Of a DNA stretch of 64,000 bases, positions 45,605 to 56,596 are shown piece by piece. The position numbers and the translations under genes were made by a program. Position 1 is the stretch's first letter; every line of letters begins with the position of its first letter. A model generated the notes under the pieces. It was given only the letters and a program-made list of their open reading frames with translations, searched no databases and had not been told where the DNA came from. Source of the stretch: Allobosea sp. Root483D1 (GTDB taxonomy: Bacteria; Pseudomonadota; Alphaproteobacteria; Rhizobiales; Beijerinckiaceae); contig NZ_LMJW01000020.1 of NCBI RefSeq assembly GCF_001429505.1, forward strand, positions 592,975 through 656,974, written 5' to 3'.

Positions 45605-47404
45605 TCAGGCCACACGGATCGGCTTGATCGCGACAGGACCGGCGAGCAATTGCTCGCCGGCGATGCTGACCCGGTTCCGGCCTCCCGCCTTGGCTGCGTA
45701 GAGCGCCTGGTCGGCAGCTTCGATCAGTACCTTCCAGCCGGAGCCGTCGCGCCGCCCCACGGCGACGCCGAAGCTTGCGGTGACCCGCAGCTCGGTGTCG
45801 TCGTCCAGGATGATCGCCTGCTCGGCGAGCGCCGCGCGCAGCGTCTCCGCGATCCGGGAGAGCGTGCGCAGGCTGGTGTTCGGCAGGACGATGGCGATCT
45901 CCTCGCCGCCATAGCGCATGACGAGATCGTTCTTGCGAACCATCTCCGTTACCAGTGCCGAGACGGCGCGCAGCACCGTGTCGCCGGCGACATGGCCATG
46001 GCCGTCGTTGATCAGCTTGAACCGGTCGATGTCCATCAGGATCAGGCCGGTCTCGACCGGCAGATAGTCGAAATCGGGATCGTCCTGGCCGAGGCGGTCG
46101 AAGGTGCGGCGGTTCAGCAGGCCCGTCAGCGCGTCGGTCTCGGCCTGCACTTTCAGGCGCTCGGTCAGCCGCAGGCGCTCGCGCAGCTTGAGGCGCAGGA
46201 TCTCGAGAGCGGCGAACAGCTCATGCATCTCGCCGCCATGCTTGCGGATCCCCACCGGCCGATCGAGGCTGCGTTCCTCGGCAAGCGCAACGATATGGTC
46301 GCGGGCCTGGAGCAACGGCCTGAAGATGCGGCGGCGCGCCGCCAGAAGCAGGGACAGATTGATCAGCACGATCAGCACGGTGAAGGCGGCGACGGCCTGC
46401 AGCCACCAGGCGCTGGCTTTGCGGGTCTCTTGCGCGTGCATCAGCATGTCGTCGAGGAAGCGCTCGCGCAGCTGCTCCAGCGGCGCCATCGACGGCACAT
46501 ATTGCAGGGTCATCTCTTCGGTCGTGACCGAATAGCGGTTCGAGCGGCCCTCTGCGGTCAAGCGCGCGATCAGGCCGAGGCCGGTGCCGAAATAGAGCCT
46601 GTTCGTCTCGTGCACGGCCGCGACCAGCTCCGGTGCGTCGGCATGGACTGAAAGCTGGCGCTCCAGCGATTGCCAGATCTGCAGGATGCGGCCGCGGGTG
46701 AGGGCGAGCTCGTCCTGGGCAGCGGCGGAGAGCGGCTCGCGTGCGGCGATCGAGGGGGCGAGGTAGGAGCCCATCCGCCCGGCATATTCGCGCAGGTCGC
46801 CGAGCATCTGCCCGGTCAAGGCGTGTCCGGCCAGAGCGCCGTCGTGCTCGACCAGCTCGGCCATGGCGGCGCTCACCACCGGCCGCATCACCTCGACCAC
46901 GTCGAACATGCCGGCGATGACGCCGCCGATTTCGGCGACGCTGCGCTCGGCCAATGGCAGGGTGCTCACCCGATCGGCCGCATGACGCGCCTCGACGAGG
47001 CGCAAATGGACGGCTTCCAGCCCGTCGCGCGTGACGAGGTGCGGTGTGAACCCGCTATCGGCATCCGGGTTGATCTCGGCCAGGGCGCGGTCGCTCAGCG
47101 CGCGAAATTCCGCGAGCTTGCGCCGGGCCGGCGTACCGGGTGCAGGCTCCTCGCCGAGCACGCTGTTCATCGGGCCACGTTCGGCGGAGAGCCGGTTCGC
47201 GGCGGTCAGCACCTTGCGGTACAGCGTCAGGGCTTCGAGATTGCGGCTGGCGCGGACATGGTCGCTGCCGAGAATGCTGATCAGGCCGAGTGCCAGCGCA
47301 AGCGACAGCGCGAGCAGGACCATGCAGCCCAGGACGAGCTTGGTATCGAGGCTGGCGCCGCGTCGCGCGCGGGAGGCGGCAGGCTTTGAGGATCGATCAC
47401 TCAA
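45605..47404 (-). CDS. Membrane-bound diguanylate cyclase (GGDEF)
   Basis: A 599-aa protein. Membrane helix 1 is at about 25-45 (LGCMVLLALSLALALGLISIL), a helical periplasmic sensor-like region runs to about 335, helix 2 is at about 340-360, then a HAMP-like linker and a C-terminal GGDEF domain with DALTGLLNRRTFD, DIDRFKLINDGHGHVAGD and the active site RYGGEEI. The RxxD inhibitory site is not obvious. It should make cyclic di-GMP. No ATG fits; the best start is TTG at 47404, since an earlier start would run into the mur gene. The start is the uncertain part. Confidence 0.88.
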   Translation of the reverse strand: MSDRSSKPAASRARRGASLDTKLVLGCMVLLALSLALALGLISILGSDHVRASRNLEALTLYRKVLTAANRLSAERGPMNSVLGEEPAPGTPARRKLAEFRALSDRALAEINPDADSGFTPHLVTRDGLEAVHLRLVEARHAADRVSTLPLAERSVAEIGGVIAGMFDVVEVMRPVVSAAMAELVEHDGALAGHALTGQMLGDLREYAGRMGSYLAPSIAAREPLSAAAQDELALTRGRILQIWQSLERQLSVHADAPELVAAVHETNRLYFGTGLGLIARLTAEGRSNRYSVTTEEMTLQYVPSMAPLEQLRERFLDDMLMHAQETRKASAWWLQAVAAFTVLIVLINLSLLLAARRRIFRPLLQARDHIVALAEERSLDRPVGIRKHGGEMHELFAALEILRLKLRERLRLTERLKVQAETDALTGLLNRRTFDRLGQDDPDFDYLPVETGLILMDIDRFKLINDGHGHVAGDTVLRAVSALVTEMVRKNDLVMRYGGEEIAIVLPNTSLRTLSRIAETLRAALAEQAIILDDDTELRVTASFGVAVGRRDGSGWKVLIEAADQALYAAKAGGRNRVSIAGEQLLAGPVAIKPIRVA

Positions 47405-47501
47405 CAGGGGCGTGCTTCGCAGAGGACGAGTTGCCGTTGCGTGAGCTATCGAAGGTGGCCCTTGAGATTCGGTAAAGTCGATGCCGCCAAAGGCTGACGC
47501 T

Positions 47502-47957
47502 TCAACCCTCGACCGGCTTGCGGCGCGCCTTCCGGCCGAGCTTCCTGCCGTAGAGTTCGAGCTTGTGCCGGACGATCTCATAGCCGAGTTCGGCTGCGAT
47601 CTTGGCCTGCAGTGCCTCGATCTCGGGAGATGAGAACTCGACGACCTGGCCGGTCTCGACATCGATCAGGTGATCATGATGCTGTTGGTCGGCATGCTCG
47701 TAGCGCGAGACGCCGTCCTCGAAGGCATGGCGTTCGATCGCGCCTTGCGTCTCCAGCAGCTTCATCGTGCGGTAGACCGTCGAAAGCGACAGGGTCGGGT
47801 CGTGCACGAAGGCGCGTGTGAAGATGCCCTTCGCATCGGGATGGTCGTGGGCCTCGGCCAGGACCCGCAGGATCAGCCGGCGCTGCTGGGTCATGCGCAG
47901 CCCCGCCTTGCGGAGCTGGTGCTCGAACTCCGTCACCCGCTGGTCGATTCCCTTCAT
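47502..47957 (-). CDS. mur: Fur-family metal regulator, probably Mur
   Basis: A 151-aa Fur-family repressor: winged helix with TQQRRLILRVLAEAHDHPDA and LSLSTVYRTMKLLE, then the metal site with H88 and HHDH at 93-96. It has no cysteine at all, so the structural Cys4 zinc site of Zur and many Fur proteins is missing. Rhizobial manganese regulator Mur is of this type. The gene is divergent from sitABCD, the classic Mur target, across a 129-base region with palindromes. Confidence 0.85.
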   Translation of the reverse strand: MKGIDQRVTEFEHQLRKAGLRMTQQRRLILRVLAEAHDHPDAKGIFTRAFVHDPTLSLSTVYRTMKLLETQGAIERHAFEDGVSRYEHADQQHHDHLIDVETGQVVEFSSPEIEALQAKIAAELGYEIVRHKLELYGRKLGRKARRKPVEG

Positions 47958-48004
47958 GCGCGAGAGGTAGCAACCCTGAGACGCATTTGCAAAAATCCCT
48001 TATC

Positions 48005-48047
48005 GCAATTCGTTTGCAATTGCGTTGACAAATGCAAGTGGTTTGCA
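48005..48047. promoter_or_regulatory. sitA promoter with Mur-like palindromes
   Basis: GCAA-TTCGT-TTGC at 48005-48017 overlaps the palindrome GCAATTGC (48016-48023). TTGACA at 48025-48030 looks like a -35. TGCAA-GTGGT-TTGCA at 48033-48047 sits in the spacer after it, where a bound repressor would block polymerase. TGCAA/TTGCA arms are what I expect of alphaproteobacterial Mur/Fur boxes. Confidence 0.6.
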
Positions 48048-48086
48048 ATAGCGTGAGATATCCCCCGTTCCGCCATCGGAGAGATC

Positions 48087-49007
48087 ATGCTGTCGCGCCG
48101 CTATTCCCTTGCCCTTGCCGCTGTCATGACGCTGGTGGCCGGTCTTTCCGGTTCCATCGCCAGCGCCGTCGCGCAGGCCACGCCAGGCAAGCCCTTGCGC
48201 GTCGTCACGACCTTCACGGTGATCCAGGATATCGCCCAGAACGTCGCCGGCACGGCCGCTATCGTCGAGTCGATCACCAAGCCGGGCGCCGAGATCCACG
48301 ACTACCAGCCGACGCCGCTCGACGTGGTGAAGGCGCAGTCGGCCGATCTCGTCTTGTGGAACGGCATGAACCTCGAGCGCTGGTTCGAGAAGTTCTTCGA
48401 CAATGTGAAGGACGTGAAGAGCGCCGTGGTGACCACGGGCATCGAGCCGATGGGCATCAAGGAAGGGCCCTATGAGGGCAGGCCCAACCCGCATGCCTGG
48501 ATGTCGACGGCAAGCGCGCTGATCTATGTCGAGAACATCCGCAAGGCGCTGGCCGAGGCCGATCCGGCCAATGCCGCGACCTATGCCAAAAACGCCGCTT
48601 CCTATTCGGCCGAGATTAGGGCGATCGACGCTCCCCTGCGCGCCCGTCTCGACAAGGTCCCGGCCGACAAGCGCTGGCTGGTCTCCAGCGAGGGCGCCTT
48701 CAGCTATCTCACCCGCGACTATGGCTGGCGCGAAGCCTATCTCTGGCCGATCAATGCCGACGAGCAGGGCACGCCGCAGCAGGTGCGCCGGCTGATCGAC
48801 CTCGTCCGCAAGAACAAGCTCCCGGCGGTGTTCAGCGAGAGCACGATCTCGGACAAGGCCGCGAAACAGGTCGGACGCGAGACCGGCGCCAAGTACGGCG
48901 GCGTGCTTTATGTCGACTCGCTCTCGGATGCCCGCGGCGCGGTGCCGACCTATCTCAAGCTGCTCGAAGTCACCGTCGACACGATCGCCAAGGGGTTCGG
49001 CCAGTGA
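48087..49007 (+). CDS. sitA: Manganese/iron ABC transporter substrate-binding protein
   Basis: A 306-aa cluster-9 solute-binding protein with a signal peptide (cleavage near AVAQA, residue 30). The ligand set can be placed by the PsaA/SitA pattern: H71 in AEIHDYQPTP, H136 in NPHAWMS, E202 in SSEGAFSY and D277 in LYVDSLSD. The His-His-Glu-Asp set, with no His-rich loop, points to Mn2+ or Fe2+ rather than Zn2+. GGAGAG precedes the ATG. The next three genes complete the transporter. Confidence 0.93.
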   Translation: MLSRRYSLALAAVMTLVAGLSGSIASAVAQATPGKPLRVVTTFTVIQDIAQNVAGTAAIVESITKPGAEIHDYQPTPLDVVKAQSADLVLWNGMNLERWFEKFFDNVKDVKSAVVTTGIEPMGIKEGPYEGRPNPHAWMSTASALIYVENIRKALAEADPANAATYAKNAASYSAEIRAIDAPLRARLDKVPADKRWLVSSEGAFSYLTRDYGWREAYLWPINADEQGTPQQVRRLIDLVRKNKLPAVFSESTISDKAAKQVGRETGAKYGGVLYVDSLSDARGAVPTYLKLLEVTVDTIAKGFGQ

Positions 49008-49912
49008 ACGTGCAGACTGCCGAAATCCGCCCGGGGCAGGGGCCGCTGCCCTCGATCGTGGTCAGCGGCGTCACCGTGCGCTACGCCAATGGCGTCACCG
49101 CGGTGAACGACGCCTCCTTCGCGCTCGGCCCGGGCACGATCTGCGCGCTGGTCGGCGTCAACGGCTCGGGCAAGTCGACGATCTTCAAGACACTGATGGG
49201 TTTTCTCAAGCCGGCGCAAGGACTGGTCAGCATCGCCGGCATGGAGGTGCGCCAAGCGCTGAAGCGCGGGCTCGTCGCCTATGTGCCGCAGGCCGAGGAG
49301 GTCGACTGGACTTTCCCGGTCCTGGTCGATGACGTCGTGATGATGGGGCGCTATGGCCATATGGGCTTCATGCGCCTGCCGCGAAAAGCCGATCGCGAGG
49401 CGGCCGAGCAGGCGCTCGAACGCGTCAACATGCTGGAGTTCCGCCGCCGCCAGATCGGCGAGCTCTCCGGCGGCCAGCGCAAGCGCGTCTTCCTCGCCCG
49501 CGCTCTGGCGCAGGGCGGGCAGGTGATCCTGCTCGACGAGCCCTTCACCGGCGTCGACGTCAAGACCGAGGACCAGATCGTCGGGCTGATGCGCGAACTC
49601 TGGGCGGAAGGTCGGCTGATGCTGGTCTCGACCCATAATCTCGGCTCGATCCCGGATTTCTGCGACCAGGTCGTGATCGTCAACAAGACGGTGCTCGCGG
49701 CCGGGCCGACCGAGACGACCTTCACACAGGACAATCTGCAGAAGGCCTTCGGCGGCGCGCTCCGGCATTTCCGCCTGGAAGGTGCGAGCCTGCATGCCGA
49801 TGCCGACGATCGGCGTGTCACCGTGATCACCGATGACGAGCGTCCGCTCGTCTTCTATGGCGATCGCGATCACGAGAAGCCTGCCGCCGGCAGGAAGGAT
49901 GGCCGGCCGTGA
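49004..49912 (+). CDS. sitB: Manganese/iron ABC transporter ATPase
   Basis: A 302-aa protein from GTG 49004, which overlaps the sitA stop. Walker A is GVNGSGKST, the Q-loop is VPQAEEVDW, the signature is LSGGQRKRVFLARAL, Walker B is VILLDEPFTG, and the H-loop is STHN. It powers the SitCD permease. The C-terminal 60 residues beyond the ATPase core are longer than usual and charged (DADDRRVTVITDDERP). Confidence 0.94.
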   Translation: MNVQTAEIRPGQGPLPSIVVSGVTVRYANGVTAVNDASFALGPGTICALVGVNGSGKSTIFKTLMGFLKPAQGLVSIAGMEVRQALKRGLVAYVPQAEEVDWTFPVLVDDVVMMGRYGHMGFMRLPRKADREAAEQALERVNMLEFRRRQIGELSGGQRKRVFLARALAQGGQVILLDEPFTGVDVKTEDQIVGLMRELWAEGRLMLVSTHNLGSIPDFCDQVVIVNKTVLAAGPTETTFTQDNLQKAFGGALRHFRLEGASLHADADDRRVTVITDDERPLVFYGDRDHEKPAAGRKDGRP

Positions 49913-50763
49913 TGGAGCTCCTGCTCGAACCGTTCGGCTACCAGTACATGGTCAAGGCGATCTGGGTCTCGGCCCTGGTCGGCGGTGTCTGCGCCTTTCT
50001 GTCCTGCTATCTGATGCTCAAGGGCTGGTCGCTGATGGGCGATGCGCTGGCGCACGCGATCGTGCCCGGCGTCGCGCTCGCCTATCTCCTGAAGGTTCCC
50101 TATGCCGCCGGCGCCTTCTTCTCCGGCCTGCTGGCGGCGCTCGCCATGGCGCTGGTCCGGGTGCGCACGCAACTGCGCGAGGATGCCGTCATCGGCATCG
50201 TCTTCACCAGCTTCTTCGCCGTCGGCCTGCTGATCGTCTCGATCAACCCGACCTCGGTCAACGTCCAGTCGATCGTGCTCGGCAACATCCTCGGCATCTC
50301 CGACGAGGACGTGATCCAGGTCGCGATCATCGCTTTTATCTCGCTCGCCATCCTGCTGCTGCGCTGGAAAGACCTGATGCTGGTCTTCTTCGACGAGAAC
50401 CAGGCGCGTGCCGTCGGCCTGTCGCCGACACGGCTGAAGATCCTGTTCTTCGTGCTGCTCTCGGCCTGCACGGTCGCGGCTCTGCAGACGGTGGGGGCCT
50501 GCCTCGTCATCGCCATGGTGGTTACGCCAGGCGCGACCGCCTATCTGCTGACCGACCGCTTCGGCCGGCTGATCGCGATCGCGGTGACGATGGGCGTCGT
50601 GACCTCGGCGGTCGGCGCTTATGCCAGCTATTTCCTTGATGGCTCGACCGGCGGGCTGATCGTCGTGTTCCAGACGGCGCTGTTCCTCCTCGCCTTCCTG
50701 TTCGCGCCCAAGCATGGCCGCCTCGGTGCGCGTCGCGCCGCCAGCGTAGGAGGCGCGGCATGA
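49912..50763 (+). CDS. sitC: Manganese/iron ABC transporter permease
   Basis: A 283-aa cluster-9 permease with about eight membrane helices: ALVGGVCAFLSCYLMLKGWSL near the N terminus, GDALAHAIVPGVALAYLL, and the late QTVGACLVIAMVVTPGATAYLL. The start is ATG at 49912, overlapping the sitB stop (TGATG); a GTG three bases earlier is also possible. It overlaps sitD by four bases. Confidence 0.93.
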   Translation: MELLLEPFGYQYMVKAIWVSALVGGVCAFLSCYLMLKGWSLMGDALAHAIVPGVALAYLLKVPYAAGAFFSGLLAALAMALVRVRTQLREDAVIGIVFTSFFAVGLLIVSINPTSVNVQSIVLGNILGISDEDVIQVAIIAFISLAILLLRWKDLMLVFFDENQARAVGLSPTRLKILFFVLLSACTVAALQTVGACLVIAMVVTPGATAYLLTDRFGRLIAIAVTMGVVTSAVGAYASYFLDGSTGGLIVVFQTALFLLAFLFAPKHGRLGARRAASVGGAA

Positions 50764-51608
50764 GCCTGATCCAGGACTGGCTGCTCGCGCCCTTCGCGCA
50801 TGAGTTCATGCTGCGCGGCCTCGCCATTGCGGTGATGGTCGGCTTCGTCTGCGCCGTGCTGTCCTGCATTCTGGTGCTCAAGGGCTGGTCGCTGATGGGC
50901 GATGCGGTCTCGCATGCGGTGCTGCCCGGCATCGTGCTGGCCCATATCGCCAGCCTGCCGCTGGCGCTCGGCGCTTTCGCTGCCGGCCTGACCTGCGCCT
51001 TCGGCATCGGCTACCTCAAGGAGAACAGCCGGGTGAAGGAGGACACGGTGATGGGCATCGTCTTCTCCGGCATGTTTGCGCTCGGCCTCGTGCTCTTCGT
51101 CAAGGTCGATAGCGACCAGCACCTCATGCACATCCTGTTCGGCAACATGCTCGGCGTGACCTGGGCGGACATCGCCGAGACGGCGCTGATCGCCTTGCCG
51201 GTTGCCGGCATCATGCTGGCGAAGCGACGCGATTTCCTGCTGCACGCCTTCGATCCGGCGCATGCCCGGGCGATCGGTTTGCCGGTCAGGGCGCTGCATT
51301 TCGGCCTGCTCGCCATGCTGGCGCTGACCATCGTCGCGGCGCTGAAGGCGGTCGGCATCATCCTCGTCGTCGCCATGCTGATCGCGCCGGGCGCGATCGG
51401 CTATCTGACGACACGCCGCTTCGACCTGATGCTGCTGGTCGCGATCGCCGCCGCTGTCCTGTCGAGCGTCTTCGGAACGATCCTGAGCTTCCATCTCGAT
51501 GTCGCGACAGGACCGTGCATCGTCGTCGTGCAGGCGGTCATCTTCCTCGCTGCGCTGGCGCGCAGTCTCCTCAAGACGCGGAAGCTGGTCACGGCGCAGC
51601 CGATCTGA
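50760..51608 (+). CDS. sitD: Manganese/iron ABC transporter permease
   Basis: A 282-aa protein, paralogous to SitC: the two share CxxLSCxLxLKGWSLMGDAxxHAxxPG near the N terminus. About eight membrane helices are predicted. The ATG overlaps the sitC stop (ATGA). SitC and SitD form the heterodimeric channel of the SitABCD importer. The operon ends here; 133 bases follow before the next gene. Confidence 0.93.
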   Translation: MSLIQDWLLAPFAHEFMLRGLAIAVMVGFVCAVLSCILVLKGWSLMGDAVSHAVLPGIVLAHIASLPLALGAFAAGLTCAFGIGYLKENSRVKEDTVMGIVFSGMFALGLVLFVKVDSDQHLMHILFGNMLGVTWADIAETALIALPVAGIMLAKRRDFLLHAFDPAHARAIGLPVRALHFGLLAMLALTIVAALKAVGIILVVAMLIAPGAIGYLTTRRFDLMLLVAIAAAVLSSVFGTILSFHLDVATGPCIVVVQAVIFLAALARSLLKTRKLVTAQPI

Positions 51609-51650
51609 ACCGGACCGTGGCGACTGACGAAAATCGAAAGCCGCCCGCCG

Positions 51651-51675
51651 GGAATAAAGCCGCTCAGCGTTCGTT
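51651..51675 (+). promoter_or_regulatory. Possible EcfG (general stress) promoter
   Basis: GGAAT at 51651-51655, exactly 16 bases, then CGTT at 51672-51675. The alphaproteobacterial EcfG consensus is GGAAC-N16/17-CGTT, so this has one mismatch in the -35. It lies 66 bases upstream of the small secreted protein gene at 51742. Confidence 0.4.
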
Positions 51676-51741
51676 CATCTCAAACCCGCCGTGTTGTGTC
51701 GGGGGAGGAGGCCGGCCAGGGCCGGCAGAGAGGAGCGGATG

Positions 51742-52002
51742 ATGACCGAGATCGACGAAAGACGACGGGGTTTGCTGCGGCTGGCGCTGGCGGTCCTGCC
51801 CCTGGCGATCGCCGGCTCAGTGCTGACCGTGACGACGGCGCAGGCCGACGATGATGATGACGACGATGACGATCGTCGGCGCCGCCGCCGGTGGTATCGC
51901 CGCCGCTATGACGACGATGGCTACCGGCGGCGTTGGCGCGATGACGATTACTATCGCTGGCGGAGGCACAGGCGCCGTCGTGACGATGACGACGATGATT
52001 GA
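51742..52002 (+). CDS. Small secreted Asp/Arg block protein
   Basis: An 86-aa protein with a signal peptide (RRRGLLRLALAVLPLAIAGSVLTVTTAQA; RRR start, cleavage after residue 35) and a mature part of about 50 residues made almost only of Asp, Arg, Tyr and Trp: a D9 run, R6, then alternating RRRYDDDGYRRRW blocks and a final D6. I do not recognise a family. AGGAG lies six bases before ATG 51742. Such a zwitterionic chain could bind polyanions, metal ions or the cell surface. Codon use is normal for the window, so it is not an out-of-frame artefact. Confidence 0.7.
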   Translation: MTEIDERRRGLLRLALAVLPLAIAGSVLTVTTAQADDDDDDDDDRRRRRRWYRRRYDDDGYRRRWRDDDYYRWRRHRRRRDDDDDD

Positions 52003-52034
52003 AGCCGCGGCTGAGCGGCCGGCTCATCGGCGAG

Positions 52035-52841
52035 TCAGGCCGCCTCGGCGGGCTCGCTGTCCTCGGTCCGCGTGACCTCGACCCATTGGCTGAGGCACTG
52101 GCATAGGCTGCCGCTGGTCAGGAAGGCGATGTCGGCAGCGTCGCGCCCGGCGGCGATGCGGACCATGCCCTCGATCGGCGCAAGCCGGGTTGGGTCGACC
52201 AGCCACCAGCGCCCGTCGAGGAAGACCTCGAAGACGGCGTGGAAATCCGGCGGGTCGAGGTCGGCGGCATAGGCGCTGACGGCACGCGCCGGCAGGTTGA
52301 GCGCGCGGCAGAGCGCGATGCCGAGATGGCTGAAGTCGCGGCAGACACCGGCCCGGTCGATGAAGGTCTGCTCGGCCGTGGTCTGGGCGTTGCTGACACC
52401 GTGGACGTAGTCGACATGCTCCTGGAGCCAATCGACGACGGCGAGCACCTTGGCGCCGCCGGCCTCGATGTCGCTGAACTCGCGCTGGGCGAAGCGCATC
52501 AAGCTGTCGGACGGGCAGAACCGGCTCGGCAGCAGATAAGGCAGCACCTCCGCCGGCAATTCGGCCCAGGCATGCTGCTGCGCGCCAGCCTGCAGGAAGG
52601 GGCGCAGGCCATTGTCGATCGTGCCCTGATACTGGATCGAGACCTGACCTGAGAGCACGGTGCGGAAGCGACGCATGCCTGTGTCCGCGTCCAGGTCGCG
52701 GATCAATTCGGCGGGCTGATCGATCAGCAGCCGCTCCGAGAGGATGGTCTGATCCGGGGATCGCGCCGGCTCGATCGCGACGATCACCGGCGTTTCGTGG
52801 TCGAAGCGATAGACGAGGGTGGCGACGACCTTCAGTTTCAC
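52035..52841 (-). CDS. Transglutaminase-like cysteine protease-fold protein
   Basis: A 268-aa protein with a bacterial transglutaminase-like N-terminal beta domain (about 1-100) and a transglutaminase core. The catalytic triad is visible: Cys in DRAGVCRDFSHLGIALCRAL, His in PPDFHAVFEVFL, Asp in WWLVDPTRLAP. The substrate is unknown; family members are proteases or cross-linkers. GTG 52841 has AAGGAG six bases upstream, so I choose it over ATG 52874. Confidence 0.88.
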   Translation of the reverse strand: MKLKVVATLVYRFDHETPVIVAIEPARSPDQTILSERLLIDQPAELIRDLDADTGMRRFRTVLSGQVSIQYQGTIDNGLRPFLQAGAQQHAWAELPAEVLPYLLPSRFCPSDSLMRFAQREFSDIEAGGAKVLAVVDWLQEHVDYVHGVSNAQTTAEQTFIDRAGVCRDFSHLGIALCRALNLPARAVSAYAADLDPPDFHAVFEVFLDGRWWLVDPTRLAPIEGMVRIAAGRDAADIAFLTSGSLCQCLSQWVEVTRTEDSEPAEAA

Positions 52842-52949
52842 TTCCTGCTCCTTGTGGTCGTTGACGCGCGTCAACGTGATGAGGAGCAGGAAGTTCCGCG
52901 ATTCCCGCGACAGCGACGCGACGGATGGGCGCCGGGATTGTGCTCGGCG

Positions 52950-53702
52950 TCAGCGCTTGGTCAGGAAGGCCATGAAGGCGGCCTGCGCTTCGGCCGATTG
53001 CAGCCGCTCGCCGAAATGGCGCGCCTCGGTCGCGATCGTCTCGGCGACGGCCGCGGCACTGCCGCGCTTGAGCAAAGCCTTGGTCAGCGCGACTGATTGC
53101 GGCGGCAGAGCTGCCAGTGCTTTTGCCTTCTCCAGCGCAACTGCGAGCGCGCCACCCTCGTCGGCGACGCCGTTGATCAGGCCGGCTTCCTGCGCCAGTT
53201 CGGGGCCGAAGGCTTCGCCCAGCATCAGCAGCTCGGCGGCGCGCTTGGAGCCGGCGATCAGGGGCAGGAGATAGCTCGACCCGCCTTCCGGGCAGAGGCC
53301 GAGGCTGACGAAGGGCAGGCGGAAGCTCGCGCTGCGCCCGGCGAAGGCGAGATCGCAATGCAGCAGCATGGTGGTGCCGATGCCGACGGCGAAACCTTCG
53401 GCCGCGGCGACGATCGGCTTCTTCGCGGTCGAGATCGCGGTCAGGAAGTCGATGGCGATCTCGGCGCCGACGCCGGTTGCAGCCGCCACGGCGAAATCCT
53501 TGATGTCGTTGCCGCTGGTGAAGCAGCCGCCCGCGCCGGTGAGGACGACGGCCCGGACCGTCTCGTCCGCATCCGCGGCGGCGAGCGCGTCGATCAGCCC
53601 CTGATAGGTCGCCCGGTCGAGCGCATTGCGCCGGTCGGGCCGGTTCATGGTGATCTGCCTGATGCCCTCGGCCGGGGTCTCGCTCAGAACGGTCTCGGTC
53701 AT
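52950..53702 (-). CDS. Enoyl-CoA hydratase/isomerase family protein
   Basis: A 250-aa crotonase-fold protein: oxyanion-hole segments GGCFTSGNDIKDF and GFAVGIGTTMLLHCD, then the substrate-loop SLGLCPEGGSSYLLP. The last has Glu at the usual second catalytic position, while the first is unclear, as in isomerase-type crotonases. It should act on enoyl-CoA esters. It is divergent from the fadJ-like gene across 160 bases. Confidence 0.88.
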   Translation of the reverse strand: MTETVLSETPAEGIRQITMNRPDRRNALDRATYQGLIDALAAADADETVRAVVLTGAGGCFTSGNDIKDFAVAAATGVGAEIAIDFLTAISTAKKPIVAAAEGFAVGIGTTMLLHCDLAFAGRSASFRLPFVSLGLCPEGGSSYLLPLIAGSKRAAELLMLGEAFGPELAQEAGLINGVADEGGALAVALEKAKALAALPPQSVALTKALLKRGSAAAVAETIATEARHFGERLQSAEAQAAFMAFLTKR

Positions 53703-53862
53703 GCAAACCTTCTCATCGTCTCTCCCGCCGGAAGCGGGCGGCAGACGATGGGCGAGCCAAGCTGACCGGTCAAGGAAGCGGAGCGGGCGCAACGGTGTCT
53801 GGCTTGACAGCATCGCTCGCGCTCGGCTCCTTGCGGCTCGCAGCGCACAAATGGAGGCAGGC

Positions 53863-55923
<2,061 letters not shown>

Positions 55924-55929
55924 ACGACG

Positions 55930-56409
55930 CTACCGTTCCTCGGCGGCGAAGCCGAGGGGGATCGCCGTGGTCGACTTCAGCTCCTCCATGGCGAACATGG
56001 AGGTGACGTCGCTCAGCTCGATGCGCGAGATCAGCTTCTTGTAGAGCGCGTCATAGGCGGTGATGTCCGAGACATAGGCCTTGAGCAGATAGTCGATGTC
56101 GCCGCTCATCCGGTAGAAATCGACGATCTCGGGCAAGTCGTGCACGGCGGCGTGGAAGCGCTCGAGCCATTCCATCGTATGCCGTGCGGTCTTCACCGCG
56201 ATGAAGACGGTGACGCCGGCTTTCAGCTTGTCGCGGTCGAGCAGTGCGACCCGCTTCCTGATATGGCCTTGCGCCTCAAGCTTCTGGATGCGTCGCCAGC
56301 AGGGGGTCGGTGACAGCCCGACCGCTTCGGCGAGCTCAGCCAGCGGCTTGCTCGTATCCTCCTGCAGGAGCGCGAGAATGCGCAGGTCGAAGGCATCGAG
56401 CTTTGCCAT
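55930..56409 (-). CDS. Lrp/AsnC family transcriptional regulator
   Basis: A 159-aa protein: N-terminal helix-turn-helix with LDAFDLRILALLQEDTSKPLAELAEAVGLSPTPCWRRIQKLEAQGHI, then an AsnC/RAM ligand-binding domain with MSGDIDYLLKAYVSD. Such regulators bind amino acids and often control a divergent catabolic gene. The divergent gene at 56597 is a thiol dioxygenase, and the 187-base A+T-rich region between them has palindromes. Confidence 0.92.
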   Translation of the reverse strand: MAKLDAFDLRILALLQEDTSKPLAELAEAVGLSPTPCWRRIQKLEAQGHIRKRVALLDRDKLKAGVTVFIAVKTARHTMEWLERFHAAVHDLPEIVDFYRMSGDIDYLLKAYVSDITAYDALYKKLISRIELSDVTSMFAMEELKSTTAIPLGFAAEER

Positions 56410-56452
56410 GCTTGCGAGCTTTCTCGGAACAAAATATCAAACGTGATCTATC

Positions 56453-56472
56453 ATGAGGAATCTGTTTCTCAT
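56453..56472. promoter_or_regulatory. Candidate Lrp-type operator
   Basis: ATGAGGAA (56453-56460) and TTTCTCAT (56465-56472) form an inverted repeat with one mismatch across four bases, in the A+T-rich gap between the Lrp/AsnC gene and the dioxygenase gene. AGAAATT...TTTTCT follows at 56481-56500 and may be a second half-matched site. Confidence 0.45.
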
Positions 56473-56596
56473 ATCGTTATAGAAATTGGTATTGTTTTCT
56501 AATTCCGACTCGCTTCGGGCGGGGTTTTGCAAACCATTGCCCTCGGGCTCGGCTTATCATTCTCCCTGTCATCGATCACGACGGGAGACGGGGAAT

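Noticed and set aside
47405..47662. Upstream extension of the diguanylate cyclase frame
   Set aside because: It overlaps the mur coding region and reads Ser/Arg-rich shadow sequence; the TTG at 47404 is preferred.
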